A stretch of DNA of 64,000 nt. It comes from Lineus longissimus. Taxonomy: Eukaryota > Nemertea > Pilidiophora > Heteronemertea > Lineidae. The notes under the pieces are model-generated. The model was given only the letters and a program-made list of their open reading frames with translations, was not told where the DNA came from and searched no databases. Shown here one piece after another: positions 22,280 to 34,410 of this stretch; position 1 is the first letter of the stretch, and each line of letters begins with the position of its first letter. The translations under genes and the position numbers were made by a program. The stretch spans positions 7,630,501-7,694,500 of the forward strand of contig NC_088313.1 in assembly GCF_910592395.1 (NCBI RefSeq). Direction: 5' to 3'.

Positions 22280-22925
22280 AATATAACATGAGATTTCAAG
22301 TCGTAGCAAGGGAATCCAGTTTCTCATAATGCTCATAGCAAGTTTGGCGGCCTGGTGGGTAGGCCTGACTGGAGGATTGTCAGCTTGAGTTTGAGTTTGA
22401 GTGTCCGTGTTGGCAGGTTGATCATTTACGTCGGGAACATCGGCATCAGTGACTGGTTCCACTGCGCGTACCTCGAGTGTGATCCGGATTTGGTTTTGGT
22501 TTGAGCACTGCGTACCAGTCCACCGTTTCCGCGAACCAAATTGGTAACTTTTGCAAGTTGCCAGTGCCATTTTACTCGTTGTTGTGCCCGGGGTTTGGCA
22601 CAGAAGAAAACTGACGCGGCAAAGTGAAGAAATGCGTTCAACATACGAGAAATCGCGAGGGCTTAGAGAATACAATGGCAGAAGGCGCAAACAAAACTAA
22701 ACCTGAAAAGAAATTGAAATGTCTTTTTTCGCCAATATTGTTTCAGCGAAACAATCGTTTCCTGTCGTCATCATGCACGAGCACAATGTCGCCTACTGCA
22801 ATCTTGTTGCTTTCGACTGTCCCTCGTGGCGTTTTGGCCAAGTGTCTTTCACGGAGTGCCAGCAGATACCCAGTGTGCCAACGCTTCCAGAAATTATGAT
22901 ACAGCTTCGCGAAATGTGATGCGCA
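22280..22925 (-). pseudogene. BEL/Pao retrotransposon pol C-terminal relic
   Basis: The minus strand from ~22925 reads FAKLYHNFWKRWHTGYLLAL, then LRERHLAKTP and KIAVGDIVLVHDDD. This is the hallmark of the domain that follows the integrase in BEL/Pao pol proteins. A stop and a shift occur near 22735. Below 22600 the tail continues with ITLEVRAVEPV and a Thr/Gln-rich linker, ending near VRPTHQAAKLAM. Integrase and everything upstream are missing. It lies just 5' of the host FN3 gene fragment and on the opposite strand. Confidence 0.7.
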
Positions 22926-23676
22926 CTTTGACAGTGATTCGCGGTTTAACGTTTGCGGTTCAAAGTCTGGCTCGTTGAATTCATCTGATGTGACTTATGG
23001 GTGGAGTAATGTCCTCAGGAGGCGTCCGTGCATCAGGTGTGATGGGGTTAATGCTGGTTGTGTCCAATCGCCGACCTAGGTTATTGGGCGATCGTTGAAT
23101 GCTGCTTCTATTTCACACACAAGACTTGGATGTCGGGATTGTGGTGCATTTTTTAACTGCCTTTTCTGAAACCAGCATGAATAGCCCTATGACTCGTATT
23201 ATTAATGATGGTACGTGTAAAACAACAACATGACATTTACCTAATTATGTTCTTTTGTCTTGCTTTTGGCCCCAAAAAGTAGGTGAATCTTAATGAGCAT
23301 TTTATTACGATATAACATTGCAGATTTGCAGTGACATCATTTTCGAAGTCTACGGAAAAATGATTTAATTCACACTTCTCCTGCAGGAACAGCACCAAAA
23401 TGTCCATATTAATCAGCGTTAAAGCATGAAATTAAAACTTTTTTTGGCCAGTTTCATGGTTGTTTTTAGCACTAGTTTTGATATTTCCTAATCACATCGA
23501 TATTGGCATCAAATTGTTTAATACGAGACTTAAAAAGTAGAGTTAGACACTTGTATGCTTAAATTGCATTAAAATTTTGGACTGTCAGGGGAGATATGAA
23601 CAACTTTTAACGTGTTTCTTTAACATTTGGAAATGAATGTATGAGTAACTATATAAAAAGTTTCTTTTTTTCACAG
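22926..23676. other. Intronic or intergenic sequence before the FN3 exons
   Basis: No exon recognised. The last ~80 bases are duplicated before exon B (25220-25314), so the segment duplication reaches into the intron. Confidence 0.5.
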
Positions 23677-24267
23677 CAGTTGGGCCGCCAAGGAATATAC
23701 GAGTTGTATTCATCCATCATGATCCCCCGTTCGGCACCGTGACCTGGGATGCCCCAGCAGACGCCTCTGGACCGATCGATTACTACTGGATGAGATTTGG
23801 CGAAAAAGGCCAGACTCACTTGGAAGAGAGACAACTCGCTGGAAGAACGCCTTTTACTGCAATTTACGCTGAAAATGGCATGGAGTACGAGATCAGAGTG
23901 GCTGCGGATATTGACAGTCGACGTGGGGAATATGCCATCATGACTGTAGTGGCGCCTGACGGCCGCCCAACTGCTTCACCCGAGAACCTCACCGTAACGG
24001 GTCTGAGTCCGACCTCTGTGCACGTCACATGGGATCCTCCGTTGAAGCGTGGAAGGAAGGGAAAGATTGTGAACTACATGGTGGAATGGCGGAAAGAGTC
24101 TGGTTAAACGCTGTGGACCAGCAACCTGAACACGAGTGAGACTGATGTTACAATTGGTGACCGCACCCCCCTTTAACCTGAAACGTACTATGTCTTCAGG
24201 GTTAGAGCTTTCACGAGTGCCGGATCTGGACCTCTAACGCAGACATTCAGATTTACAACAGACAAAG
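23677..24267 (+). pseudogene. Decayed duplicate of the double-FN3 exon (exon A)
   Basis: A 591-base exon-like block with acceptor TTCACAG and donor AAAG|GTATT, homologous along its length to exon B. It encodes two fibronectin-III repeats: GPPRNIRVVFIHHDPP and later VTGLSPTSVHVTWDPPL. Two in-frame TAA codons, after WRKESG (~24105) and after DRTPL (~24174), prevent it from adding protein to the gene. Its length is a multiple of three and it would be a phase 1-1 exon, so skipping it leaves the downstream frame intact. It may therefore persist as a silent pseudoexon. Confidence 0.75.
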
Positions 24268-25314
24268 GTATTTAGCAGTGATGTTCACATCCAATTAGAA
24301 ATGTCAGCACTGTAACATGTTAAATTCCATCCTACTAGCTCCTTGTACGCCCAATAGCCAAGTTATTACCGAAATCTCGACTCTTGCACTTGCAGCCAAA
24401 GTGAACTTATAATACTTGCATGTAGGTTTGCGAAGAGTGGCTAGCTCCCTTAGACCCCTATCATCCCGGGAAAATATACAGCTATGTGCAGCTACATACC
24501 TGGCCGCATGCAGAGATATGTATCAGACGTTCCGATGACGATCAGTGGGCTAGAACATGCATGCATGCCTGGCCCAAACTGCTACGCCCGAGAACTTCTA
24601 AAACCATTCATAGCGCGCCCTTATGGAAAAGGCGATATTTGACAGAAATAAGGACGATATTTAAACGAAGTCCGCTAGCTTTATTACGATGATGAAAACG
24701 TTGAGTCGATATTACTTTTTGTTCCTTTATAGTTGTTGTCTCTTTTTGCCAGAGGCCAGATTTTGACACCCACGGGAGCACTGAAAACGTCCTTTACGGC
24801 ATTTTTGGTAAATGAACAAGTGCATTACTGTCAATTTGAGGGGTGTGATGGGGTTCTTTGATAAAAAAAACATGCCAAAATTGCATGTGATAATCGTCCA
24901 ATGGAATAAGCACTGTGTAAAAGCGCGTCATAAACAGAGCCTGCTATACTAACAGAAGTACATTCCAATGGCCCAATCCTTTGTTATAAAGGGTGGACAA
25001 GTGCACATATAAATGCCGACGGAGGATAGCCCGTTGAAAAATAGCTGATTTGCATTGAAATACCCTTTCGTAACTGAAACGAATGTGACCAATGGACTCT
25101 TTCTCCGGGAAATACAGAATACTCATTTGTACACTGTGATAAGGGTCCATGTCAGTTTGATTGGCGGATGGCGCCTTTGAAAGGGGTAAGGCTATCAGTG
25201 GTCATATTGTACCATTAGAAGAGATATAAACAATTTTATACGTGTGTTTTTTTAACGTTTGGAAATGAATGTATGAGGAACTGCTACTTATACGAAAAGC
25301 TTCTTTTTTCACAG
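24268..25314. other. Intron between duplicated exons A and B
   Basis: No gene. Its 3' end resembles the sequence before exon A (GGAAATGAATGTATGAG shared), which marks the duplication unit. Confidence 0.6.
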
Positions 25315-25896
25315 CAGTCGGGCCGCCAAGGAATTTACGAGTTGTATTCATCTATCATGACCCTCCGTTCGGCACCGTGGCCTGGGATGCCCCAGCGGAC
25401 ACTTCTGGATCGATCGATTACTACTGGATGAGATTTGGCGAAAAAGGCCAGACTCACTTGGAGGAGAGACAACTCGCTGGAAGAACGCCTTTTACTGCAA
25501 TTTACGCTGAAAATGGCATAGAGTACGAGATCAGAGTGGCTGCGGATATTGACGGTGAACGTGGGGAATATGCCATCATAACTGTAATGGCGCCTGACGG
25601 ACGCCCGTCCGCTCCTCCCCAGAACGTAGCTGTAATGGGACAGAGTCCGACCTCCGTGCGCCTTGCCTGGGAGCCCCCGGCGAAAGCGTCCAGAGGAGGG
25701 ACGATCCTCAACTACATGGTGGAATGGGGCACAGACGAAATGATTTACACTAACAAAATGAACACCAGCAACACTGCTGTTACAATTGGTGACTCCCAGC
25801 CCCTTGATCCAGACACAGCCTTTGTCTTCAGGGTTAGGGCATTCACAAGTGCTGGGTCAGGGCCAACAGAGACAGTTCAATTCAAAACAGACAAAG
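25315..25896 (+). CDS. Exon B: two fibronectin type III repeats
   Basis: A 194-codon exon, open throughout. Repeat 1 runs from GPPRNLRVVFIYHDPP with the core Trp in VAWDAPAD and Tyr in YEIRVAAD. Repeat 2 runs from APPQNVAVMGQSPTSV with LAWEPPAK and FVFRVRAFTSAGSGP. Splice phase is 1-1. The acceptor could be after 25314 or three bases later (tandem CAGCAG), a possible one-codon alternative. Confidence 0.85.
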
Positions 25897-28800
25897 GTAC
25901 CTGCCTGAGTAGACTTAAACTGGTGTGACTGACAAAGCAATCGGTGATCAACATATGAAGTTTTAGGCCTACCTATTATCAGAGTATTTCAAATAAATTC
26001 ATTTGAAAAACTCTGCACCAAGGTACTATTACCAAAGGAATTTGATACAAGTATTTACGTCACACCGATGAAAAATGTAAGACAATTTTCCGGAGTTGGT
26101 TATATTTCAAATGAGAGACCTGCTTGTCGGGTATAGTGAATTAGACCATAATGAAGTCATAGGTATACTGTGAAGCTTTCAGAATGTACATGTTTATTGC
26201 AGATGTAGCTACTGGCCGCTACGGTGATGTGCCATCCGTCCTCCTAAACTGTACTATGACCAGAAAAGACGATGCAAGGGTGCTGACCCCGAATTGGGAA
26301 ACACATCCCGAGATAACAACAGAAGAGGAATGTGCTGCGAAATGCCGTGAAGTACCAATGTGTGACAGTGTCACGTTCACTAACAGCTCAAAAAAGTGTG
26401 AAATCTATCCGAGAAGAGAGTTTCAATTTGGTTATATTTCTGGGGAGGGCACAAGTGTCATGTACGAGAAGGACTGCCCCTCGATAAGGGATTGTAAGTT
26501 GTGTCAAATCCGTTTTCTGAGTCCCTGATTCTTTCTTCAGAAGATGCCAACGTCGATAATGATAATTATTATTACATGTATGTTTATTTAGCACTTGAAT
26601 ACAAATTTTATATGCAAGAGCGATCAAAAATATCAGAGGTGTGGTGATACAAAAGAAAAACAATAAATGTAAGATATTTACAATATAAAAAGAAGGGAAT
26701 TGTAAAACTATGAAATGAGCATAGGGCATTATTACTGAGTCTTTCACGAATGACGTCTTGAGTGTTGATCTTCAGACGAAGGTTTTTCTTTGAACAAAAT
26801 AATATTTTTCTAATTGCTACTTGTGGCCGAAGAAAAATATAAATCAAGAATGTCATTCGATAAACATGTTCATATTCTTTCAGTTGCCGATGATCCTCTC
26901 CCACACCAAGTTATTTGTCCCCTAAATGGAGGTGCGCCGAAACCGTCAAACAAGTATGCCTTCAGATTAAGAAGGTATGTTAGATAAGCGATCGAATTCC
27001 GTCTAATCTGTTAATTCATTTCTAAGGTTTTGAAATAGGCTGTTGTGCTATAAAGATGATTCGACGCCCAAATTCCGCCGATGTAAAACTCTTCTCCTTC
27101 ATTGAAAATTACTTGTTCATGCGAAAACACTTAATTTTGTGTTAAATTTTAACTTTAAACGATAATGTTGAAAACCTGTTTTTTGGCTTGCACCTGACCA
27201 ATCAAGGATCCCCATGTGGATGTTATGATTTGCCAATAATCCGATTAACATTCCCGAGCAATAAACATCAATAAGTTTTGTGAGGGGAAATAATGAACGT
27301 ATTGGAAATGGTTCGCCACTGCTCCAGACTTGGAATACGACTCCATTAATCCCCCATATGTAAACTTCAAATTAAAATGTTCATATACATACTGTCTTCT
27401 CCCACTTAACCGAGCGCCAGGAAAATGGCTCGAAAATGACTAAGTCCAGAAACATGGCAGTCTGCAGTTTTTACCGGTGGGCTGCAAACATTCAATATGA
27501 CAGCCAATTATATTGATCAATGGTTATAGGAAGACAACCTTGTAAATGTTGTCAATTCAATAACGCCTGGTCGCGGTCAGGGCTAGTAATCCCTGCAGTC
27601 AGGGTGATGATTATTGAAGTTACGTAAGTTCATGTAAATGGTTGACCAATCCAGAGTCTTTCAAATGAATTTATTTTATCTAATCGATCATGGAATCGTT
27701 TTCTTGTGGGGGAAATCCAATAAAGGGCACTTTCGTGTCAAATGTCACAATTGTTTTCTGCCATCTTGTGTAACGACCTCTGAAGTTAGGACGAAGATAA
27801 ATAATGGCCAACATAAGACACGAGTTGTGACTGACTCCCGGAACTACTTTATTATAATGATGTATCAATACGCAATACACTACATCTCCCTTTCTTCGAA
27901 AAAGAAGAAAAAGTTAGAAGACATACAATAACAATGATACATGAAGATGGAATAAAGATAAGACCATTAGAGGATTCAAAGGTCTGAAAGTAGATTCAAG
28001 AATAAGTCACTTTAATTACAACAAAGTAACAAATTTAGAAGGGAAAAAAAACACACCAAATGTGATAAAAAAATTTAGAAAATTACTGATTTTGCGTTTT
28101 GTAAGTTTCTCTAGTTTCCACACTATTCCAGATTACTCAGTTTTCCAATACCACTATTGAGTAGAAGACTCAAAACTTATACCAACATGAACCAGTCTAG
28201 TTAGCACAACACTCTACACAAGTACACATTTACTTGACATAGTCTTTCAGGTGGTTTGGAGCACTTGAGACTCTTCCTGTTCTCAACTATTCTGGAGGTT
28301 TAGAAGCAGGAGTAGGAACTGACCTGACTGGAGCTGAACCTGGAGGACCAGAAGCAACAGGCCTTGGAGCTGCAATAGCAGGAGTTTCTGGTGGCCTGGG
28401 CTGAGAAGCAAGCTCAGTTTCCTCATTCATCAACAGATGGCGCCTCATGGGCTCATAGATTCCAGATTCTCTCGTTCTCAGAATGTGTCTCCTGTTTCTA
28501 ACTATGGTCTTGCCAGAGGGTGTGACCAACTTGTATGACCTTGGACCATCAGCCTCAGACACAAATTTGGCTGGTGTCCAGGTTTTACCAGTTCTGTACC
28601 TCACAGTATTATTTCTAGTCAAGTTTGGAAGTGGTTTCACATGCTTGTCATAGTGTACCTTGTTTCTGGCTTTACATTCTTGCAACCTGCCAGTCACTTG
28701 CTTTGGGGACAACAATTTAGGCTTCAGCAGTGACGGATTTGTAGGCAATCTAGTCTGTGTCCTTCGTCCCATACACCTTTGTACAGGGGAACCCAAGACA

Positions 28801-31800
28801 TTGTCTCTAGGGGTGTTCCTATAGTCCAACAAAGCCAACTGAAAATCTGTGCCATCTTGCCTACACTTCTTCAGCATGTTTTTAGCAATCTGAACTGACT
28901 TTTCTGCTAGGCCATTTGCCTGTGGATTCTTAGCACTGAATGCCTTGATTTCAAACCCCCACTGGGTACTGAAATCTTTCATTTCACGACTTAGTGTACT
29001 CCGAGCCAGGATCAGAATACAAAGTCCTGGGGATGCCATGGGTGGCAAAGACTCTTTTCAGTTTGGATATGACAACAGGTGCACTATGATCAGGTTTCAG
29101 TTCATCCACTTCAAAATACCCAGAATAGTGATCTACAGTCACAAGATAGAAATCATCATCTAGTACAAACAAGTCTGATGAAACAGACTGCCATGGTAGA
29201 GTTGGCACAGGAGTGCTCATCATAGGCTCTTTCTGCTGTTGACTTCTACTGGCTTGGCACAATGGACATTTGCTTACAGCTTCTTCAATCTGCTTGTTCA
29301 TTCCAACCCAAAACAGAACGTCTCTAGCCAGCTGTTTTGATTTGACAATCCCTTGATGCGAACTATGTATCAACTCTACCATGTCCTTATGCATCTGCTT
29401 GGGTACAATGACTCGCTCTCCTTTGAAAAGGATACCATCATACACAGTGATCTCTGCCCTATAGTCCCAGTATGGCTTCAGAACATTTTCTACCTTGGCT
29501 CTGTCATCAGGCCAACCTTTGACAACCTGGTTTCGCAACTTCTGCAACTCAGCATCATTCTCTGTATTTGTCTTCAACAACTTCAGTTTGGAATCAGAGA
29601 AAGCATGTACAGTAGGAATCTCCATAGCACAGACTTGGTAGTCATGCATGTCATCAACTAGGCCTCTGTAGTGACAATCTTTCAATATCTTTCCCTGACT
29701 TTCCTATCAGTTTGAAACTGTATGGTTGCAATTTCAACAACATCTTCTGTAATCTCAAGGGAACTTGTCCCAAGGGTTTCTCAATGATGTGGACAAGAGG
29801 CAAATGGTCTGTCTCTACTGTAATGTCATTTCTGCCATACAGTAGGTGGTGAAATTTCCTACAAGCAAACACTATGGCCAGAAGCTCTTTTTCAATCTGT
29901 GCATATGCTCGTTCAGTCTGAGTCAGGGTTTTAGATGCATATGCTATAGGGTGGTCATGTTGCATCAAGACCGCACCGAGGCCCCCCAACGAGGCATCGC
30001 AAGAAACCACTATCGGCTCAGTCTTGGAGTAGTAACTCATGACCGGGGCTTGTATCAAAGCCACTTTGAGCTTCTTAAAAGCTTGTCGCTGTGGCTCATC
30101 AAAGTGAAATGGCTCTTCAGACCCTTTGCCATCTTGTCTCTTTTTGACAACCTCTCTCAAGTCACTTGTCACATCAGAGAAGTTAGGAATATACTTGGAC
30201 AAGTATGTGGCCATTCCTAACAATGTACGCACTTCTTCTTTACAAGTAGGCTCAGGAAGTTCAACAATGGCTCGAACCTTCTCTGGCGACACAGTCACAC
30301 CTTCATCAGTCAAAACATGACCAGTGTAATCTACCTCTGGCTGCGCGAACATGCACTTACTCAACCTGAACGTCAAGTCGTTTTCACGTGCTGTCTCTAG
30401 TGTTTTCCTCAGTACTCTACAATGGTGCTCAATGTCACCTGTGTGCAACAAAATATCATCGAAGATATTGGCGAAGTTTTCCATCCCAGCGAACATTTCT
30501 TCTATAGCCCGCTGGTATATCTCTGGAGCAGACTTGACACCCATAGGAAGACGTTTGTACATGTAGCGCCCCCAAGGGGTAGAGAAGCAAGTAAGCAGTT
30601 GACTCTCATAGTCCAACTGTAGCTGGAAGAAACCTTGATTAGCATCAAGTACTGAAAAGTACTTGCTACCCTGAACCTGAGTGAGTACATCTTCAAGTGT
30701 TCTAATAGGATGGGTCTCTCTGAGCAAAGCCTTATTCAAGAACTTTGGATCTTTCCACACGCGTACTGACTTGCCATCCTTCTTATGCACTACATGCAGT
30801 TGACTACACCAGGGTGTTGGGACACCGGGTGGTACCTTGGAAATAATGTCATTACTCTCTAGGAAATCTATTTGTTTCTTGGTCATATCTCTCAGAGCTG
30901 CTGGTATAGGTCTACTACCATATGACACAGGACCATTTTTGTACTCTGGATCAATGGACAGATGAAACTCACCAGGTAGCTTGCCAACCCTTTCATCAGG
31001 AAACCTGTCTGGAAAGTCCCTAAGTACCTTCAAGATAGGTTCTGGTACTTTCTCAACATTTGAAATGCGCTTCAGGAATTTGTCATCAAACAATGGCTGG
31101 TCTCTGACATGGAATACACGCTTCACTAGGCCTAACCTTTCACTATCCTTTGCACCAAGAAGATTTGGCACATTGCCAGGTACAACCTCACACTCAATTG
31201 AGTGTGTTTCACCCTTCATGATGACATCAAATGTTGTTTTGCCAACAGGCACTACAGTAGTGTTACCAAAGGCAGTGATGGTAGATGCTGTGGACTTGAG
31301 CTGCAGGTGACCATGCTGTTGCATTCTGTCAAAAGAGGTTTTGGACATGGTGTTGCAATGAGCCTGTGTATCTATTTTCATTCTAATGGCACCACGTCCA
31401 TTTTCATAGGGAGTATGCAGCAGTACAGTCCAAGTATCACCAGCACTGTCTCTAGTAGTTGATCTAGTCTTGATAGAGTATATGTGGAGGGAGTCCATCT
31501 CCTCAGTGGGCTCATAATCATATGACCATGACTGTTCTTCATCATAGTCACATTCACCATCGATGAAACACACGTTCTTTTTCAAGCACTTTCTCTCGAA
31601 ATGACCATACATGTGGCAATGTCGACACTGTTGATCATAGGCTGGACACTGTCTAGGGGCATGTTGACGACCACACTTTTGGCATGACCCATGATACTGA
31701 TTTTGGCTGTGGCTGCGACGTCCACGACCATACCCGCGTTGCTGAGCTACTCTTGGGGTTGAGCGTCCACGTCCATGATGTTGACTCGCAGTGGCACCTC

Positions 31801-32920
31801 CACGGGGATAGTTTGTGTACCCGCGACCCCGTGATCCAGATCGACTACCACCACGCCCACGATAGGCTGCGTTCACTTCCTTATCACCAGCAGTGTTGTT
31901 ATGCTTTTTAAACAACCCTGCACTTTCAGCACGTAGTTCGAATGTCTGGCACTTTTCAATCGTTTGCTGCAACGTCAGATCCTCGTCCCACAGCTTCTTC
32001 CTTAATACTTCGTCTTTGACACCGTTAGAAATCTGAACAGACATCATTCGGTCCTCTTTGTCACCGAATTCACACAATTTCGCTAGGCGACGCAGGTCAG
32101 TGATATAATCTGAAATTGTCTCATTGCTGGCCTGCATCCGCTTTTGAAACTTGGTAATGTGGCTTTTAACCAATTTCTTTGGTTCAAAGTACTTATCAAA
32201 CGCTGAGCAGACCTTGTCGTACTTGTCCTTGTCAGCGTCTGCTTCGAACACCAGTTCATTTTGAAACACTTTCATGTACTGCTTCCCCATTTGATACAGC
32301 AAGAGGGACACCTTCTGTTTCTGTGCTGCTGTTCCTTGCCCACTAGCAAGGAAATATAGATCTAGTTCGTCCTTGTATTCTCTCCATGAAGTGGCGAGCA
32401 CTCCCATGTCGTGAGAGGCGGGGGTGAACTTAGGGGGAAGTATTCCCTGAACGGCCATTTTGGATTCTGCTGTGGTGAATGTTCAAATGCACTACGAATG
32501 TACAGCGATGTTCTCGGGCACTGATCTTGCCTCGACTAAAATCAGGCGGCACGCATAAATGTCAATAGGGGAAATCGAGTTTCTCACTTCTATTGATTCA
32601 CCGATACTCTGCCTTTCTTTTCATGTCCTTGATTTGCGAATCCCACTTCTAGGACACCATATAACGACCTCTGAAGTTAGGACGAAGATAAATAATGGCC
32701 AACATAAGACACGAGTTGCGACTGACTCCCGGAACTACTTTATTATAATGATGTATCAATACGCAATACACTACATCTTGCTTTGACCACGTTCTTCTGG
32801 TAAGATGCACGCAATGCGATGGATTTTGTGGGTAGGCCTAGCAGGCACCCTGATGATGTTAACGTATGGAATGGAGCATGGATATGATGTTGACAGCCCT
32901 GACCCTGATACCACTACTAC

Positions 32921-32979
<59 letters not shown>

Positions 32980-34349
32980 CTGATGCTGATGCTGATGCTG
33001 ATGCTGATGCTGATGCTGATGCTGATGCTGATGCTGATGCTGATGCTGATGCTGATGCTGATGCTGATGCTGATGCTGATGCTGATGCTGATGCTGATGC
33101 TGATGCTGATGCTGATGCTGATGCTGATGCTGATGCTGATGCTGATTGATGATTGATGATTGATGATTGATGATGCTGATGCTGATTGATGATGCTGATT
33201 GATGATGCTGATTGATGATGCTGATTGATGCTGATTGATGATGCTGATTGATGATGCTGATTGATGATGCTGATTGATGATGCTGATTGATGATGCTGAT
33301 TGATGATGCTGATTGATGATGCTGATTGATGATGCTGATTGATGCTGATTGATGGTGATTGATGGTGATTGATGGTGATTGATGGTGATTGATGGTGATT
33401 GATGGTGATTGATGGTGATTGATGGTGATTGATGGTGATTGATGGTGATTGATGGTGATTGATGGTGATTGATGGTGATTGATGGTGATTGATGGTGATT
33501 GATGGTGATTGATGGTGATTGATGGTGATTGATGGTGATTGATGGTGATTGATGGTGATTGATGGTGATTGATGGTGATTGATGGTGATTGATGGTGATT
33601 GATGATGATTGATGATGATTGATGATGATTGATGATGATTGATGATGATTGATGATGATTGATGATGATTGATGATGATTGATGATGATTGATGATGATT
33701 GATGATGATTGATGATGATTGATGATGATTGATGATGATTGATGATGATTGATGATGCTTGATGATGCTTGATGATGCTTGATGATGATTGATGATGATT
33801 GATGATGATTGATGATGATTGATGATGATTGATGATGATTGATGATGATTGATGATGATTGATGATGATTGATGATGATTGATGATGATTGATGATGATT
33901 GATGATGATTGATGATGATTGATGATGATTGATGATGATTGATGATGATTGATGATGATTGATGATGATTGATGATGATTGATGATGATTGATGATGATT
34001 GATGATGATTGATGATGATTGATGATGATTGATGATGATTGATGATGATTGATGATGATTGATGATGATTGATGATGATTGATGATGATTGATGATGATT
34101 GATGATGATTGATGATGATTGATGATGATTGATGATGATTGATGATGATTGATGATGATTGATGATGATTGATGATGATTGATGATGATTGATGATGATT
34201 GATGATGATTGATGATGATTGATGATGATTGATGATGATTGATGATGATTGATGATGATTGATGATGATTGATGATGATTGATGATGATTGATGATGATT
34301 GATGATGATTGATGATGATTGATGATGATTGATGATGATTGATGATGAT

Positions 34350-34410
<61 letters not shown>

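Larger units (their letters stand above)
27769..32775 (-). mobile_element. Complete Gypsy-type LTR retrotransposon inside pogo B1
   Basis: A 5.0-kb element on the minus strand. It has two 116-bp LTRs (27769-27884 and 32660-32775) differing at two sites and flanked by the 5-bp target duplication TCTTG (27764-27768 and 32776-32780). Copy B2 of the host transposon shows the uninterrupted site. The LTR is very short and contains AATAAAG on its sense strand. The primer site and polypurine tract are in the expected places. Confidence 0.95.
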
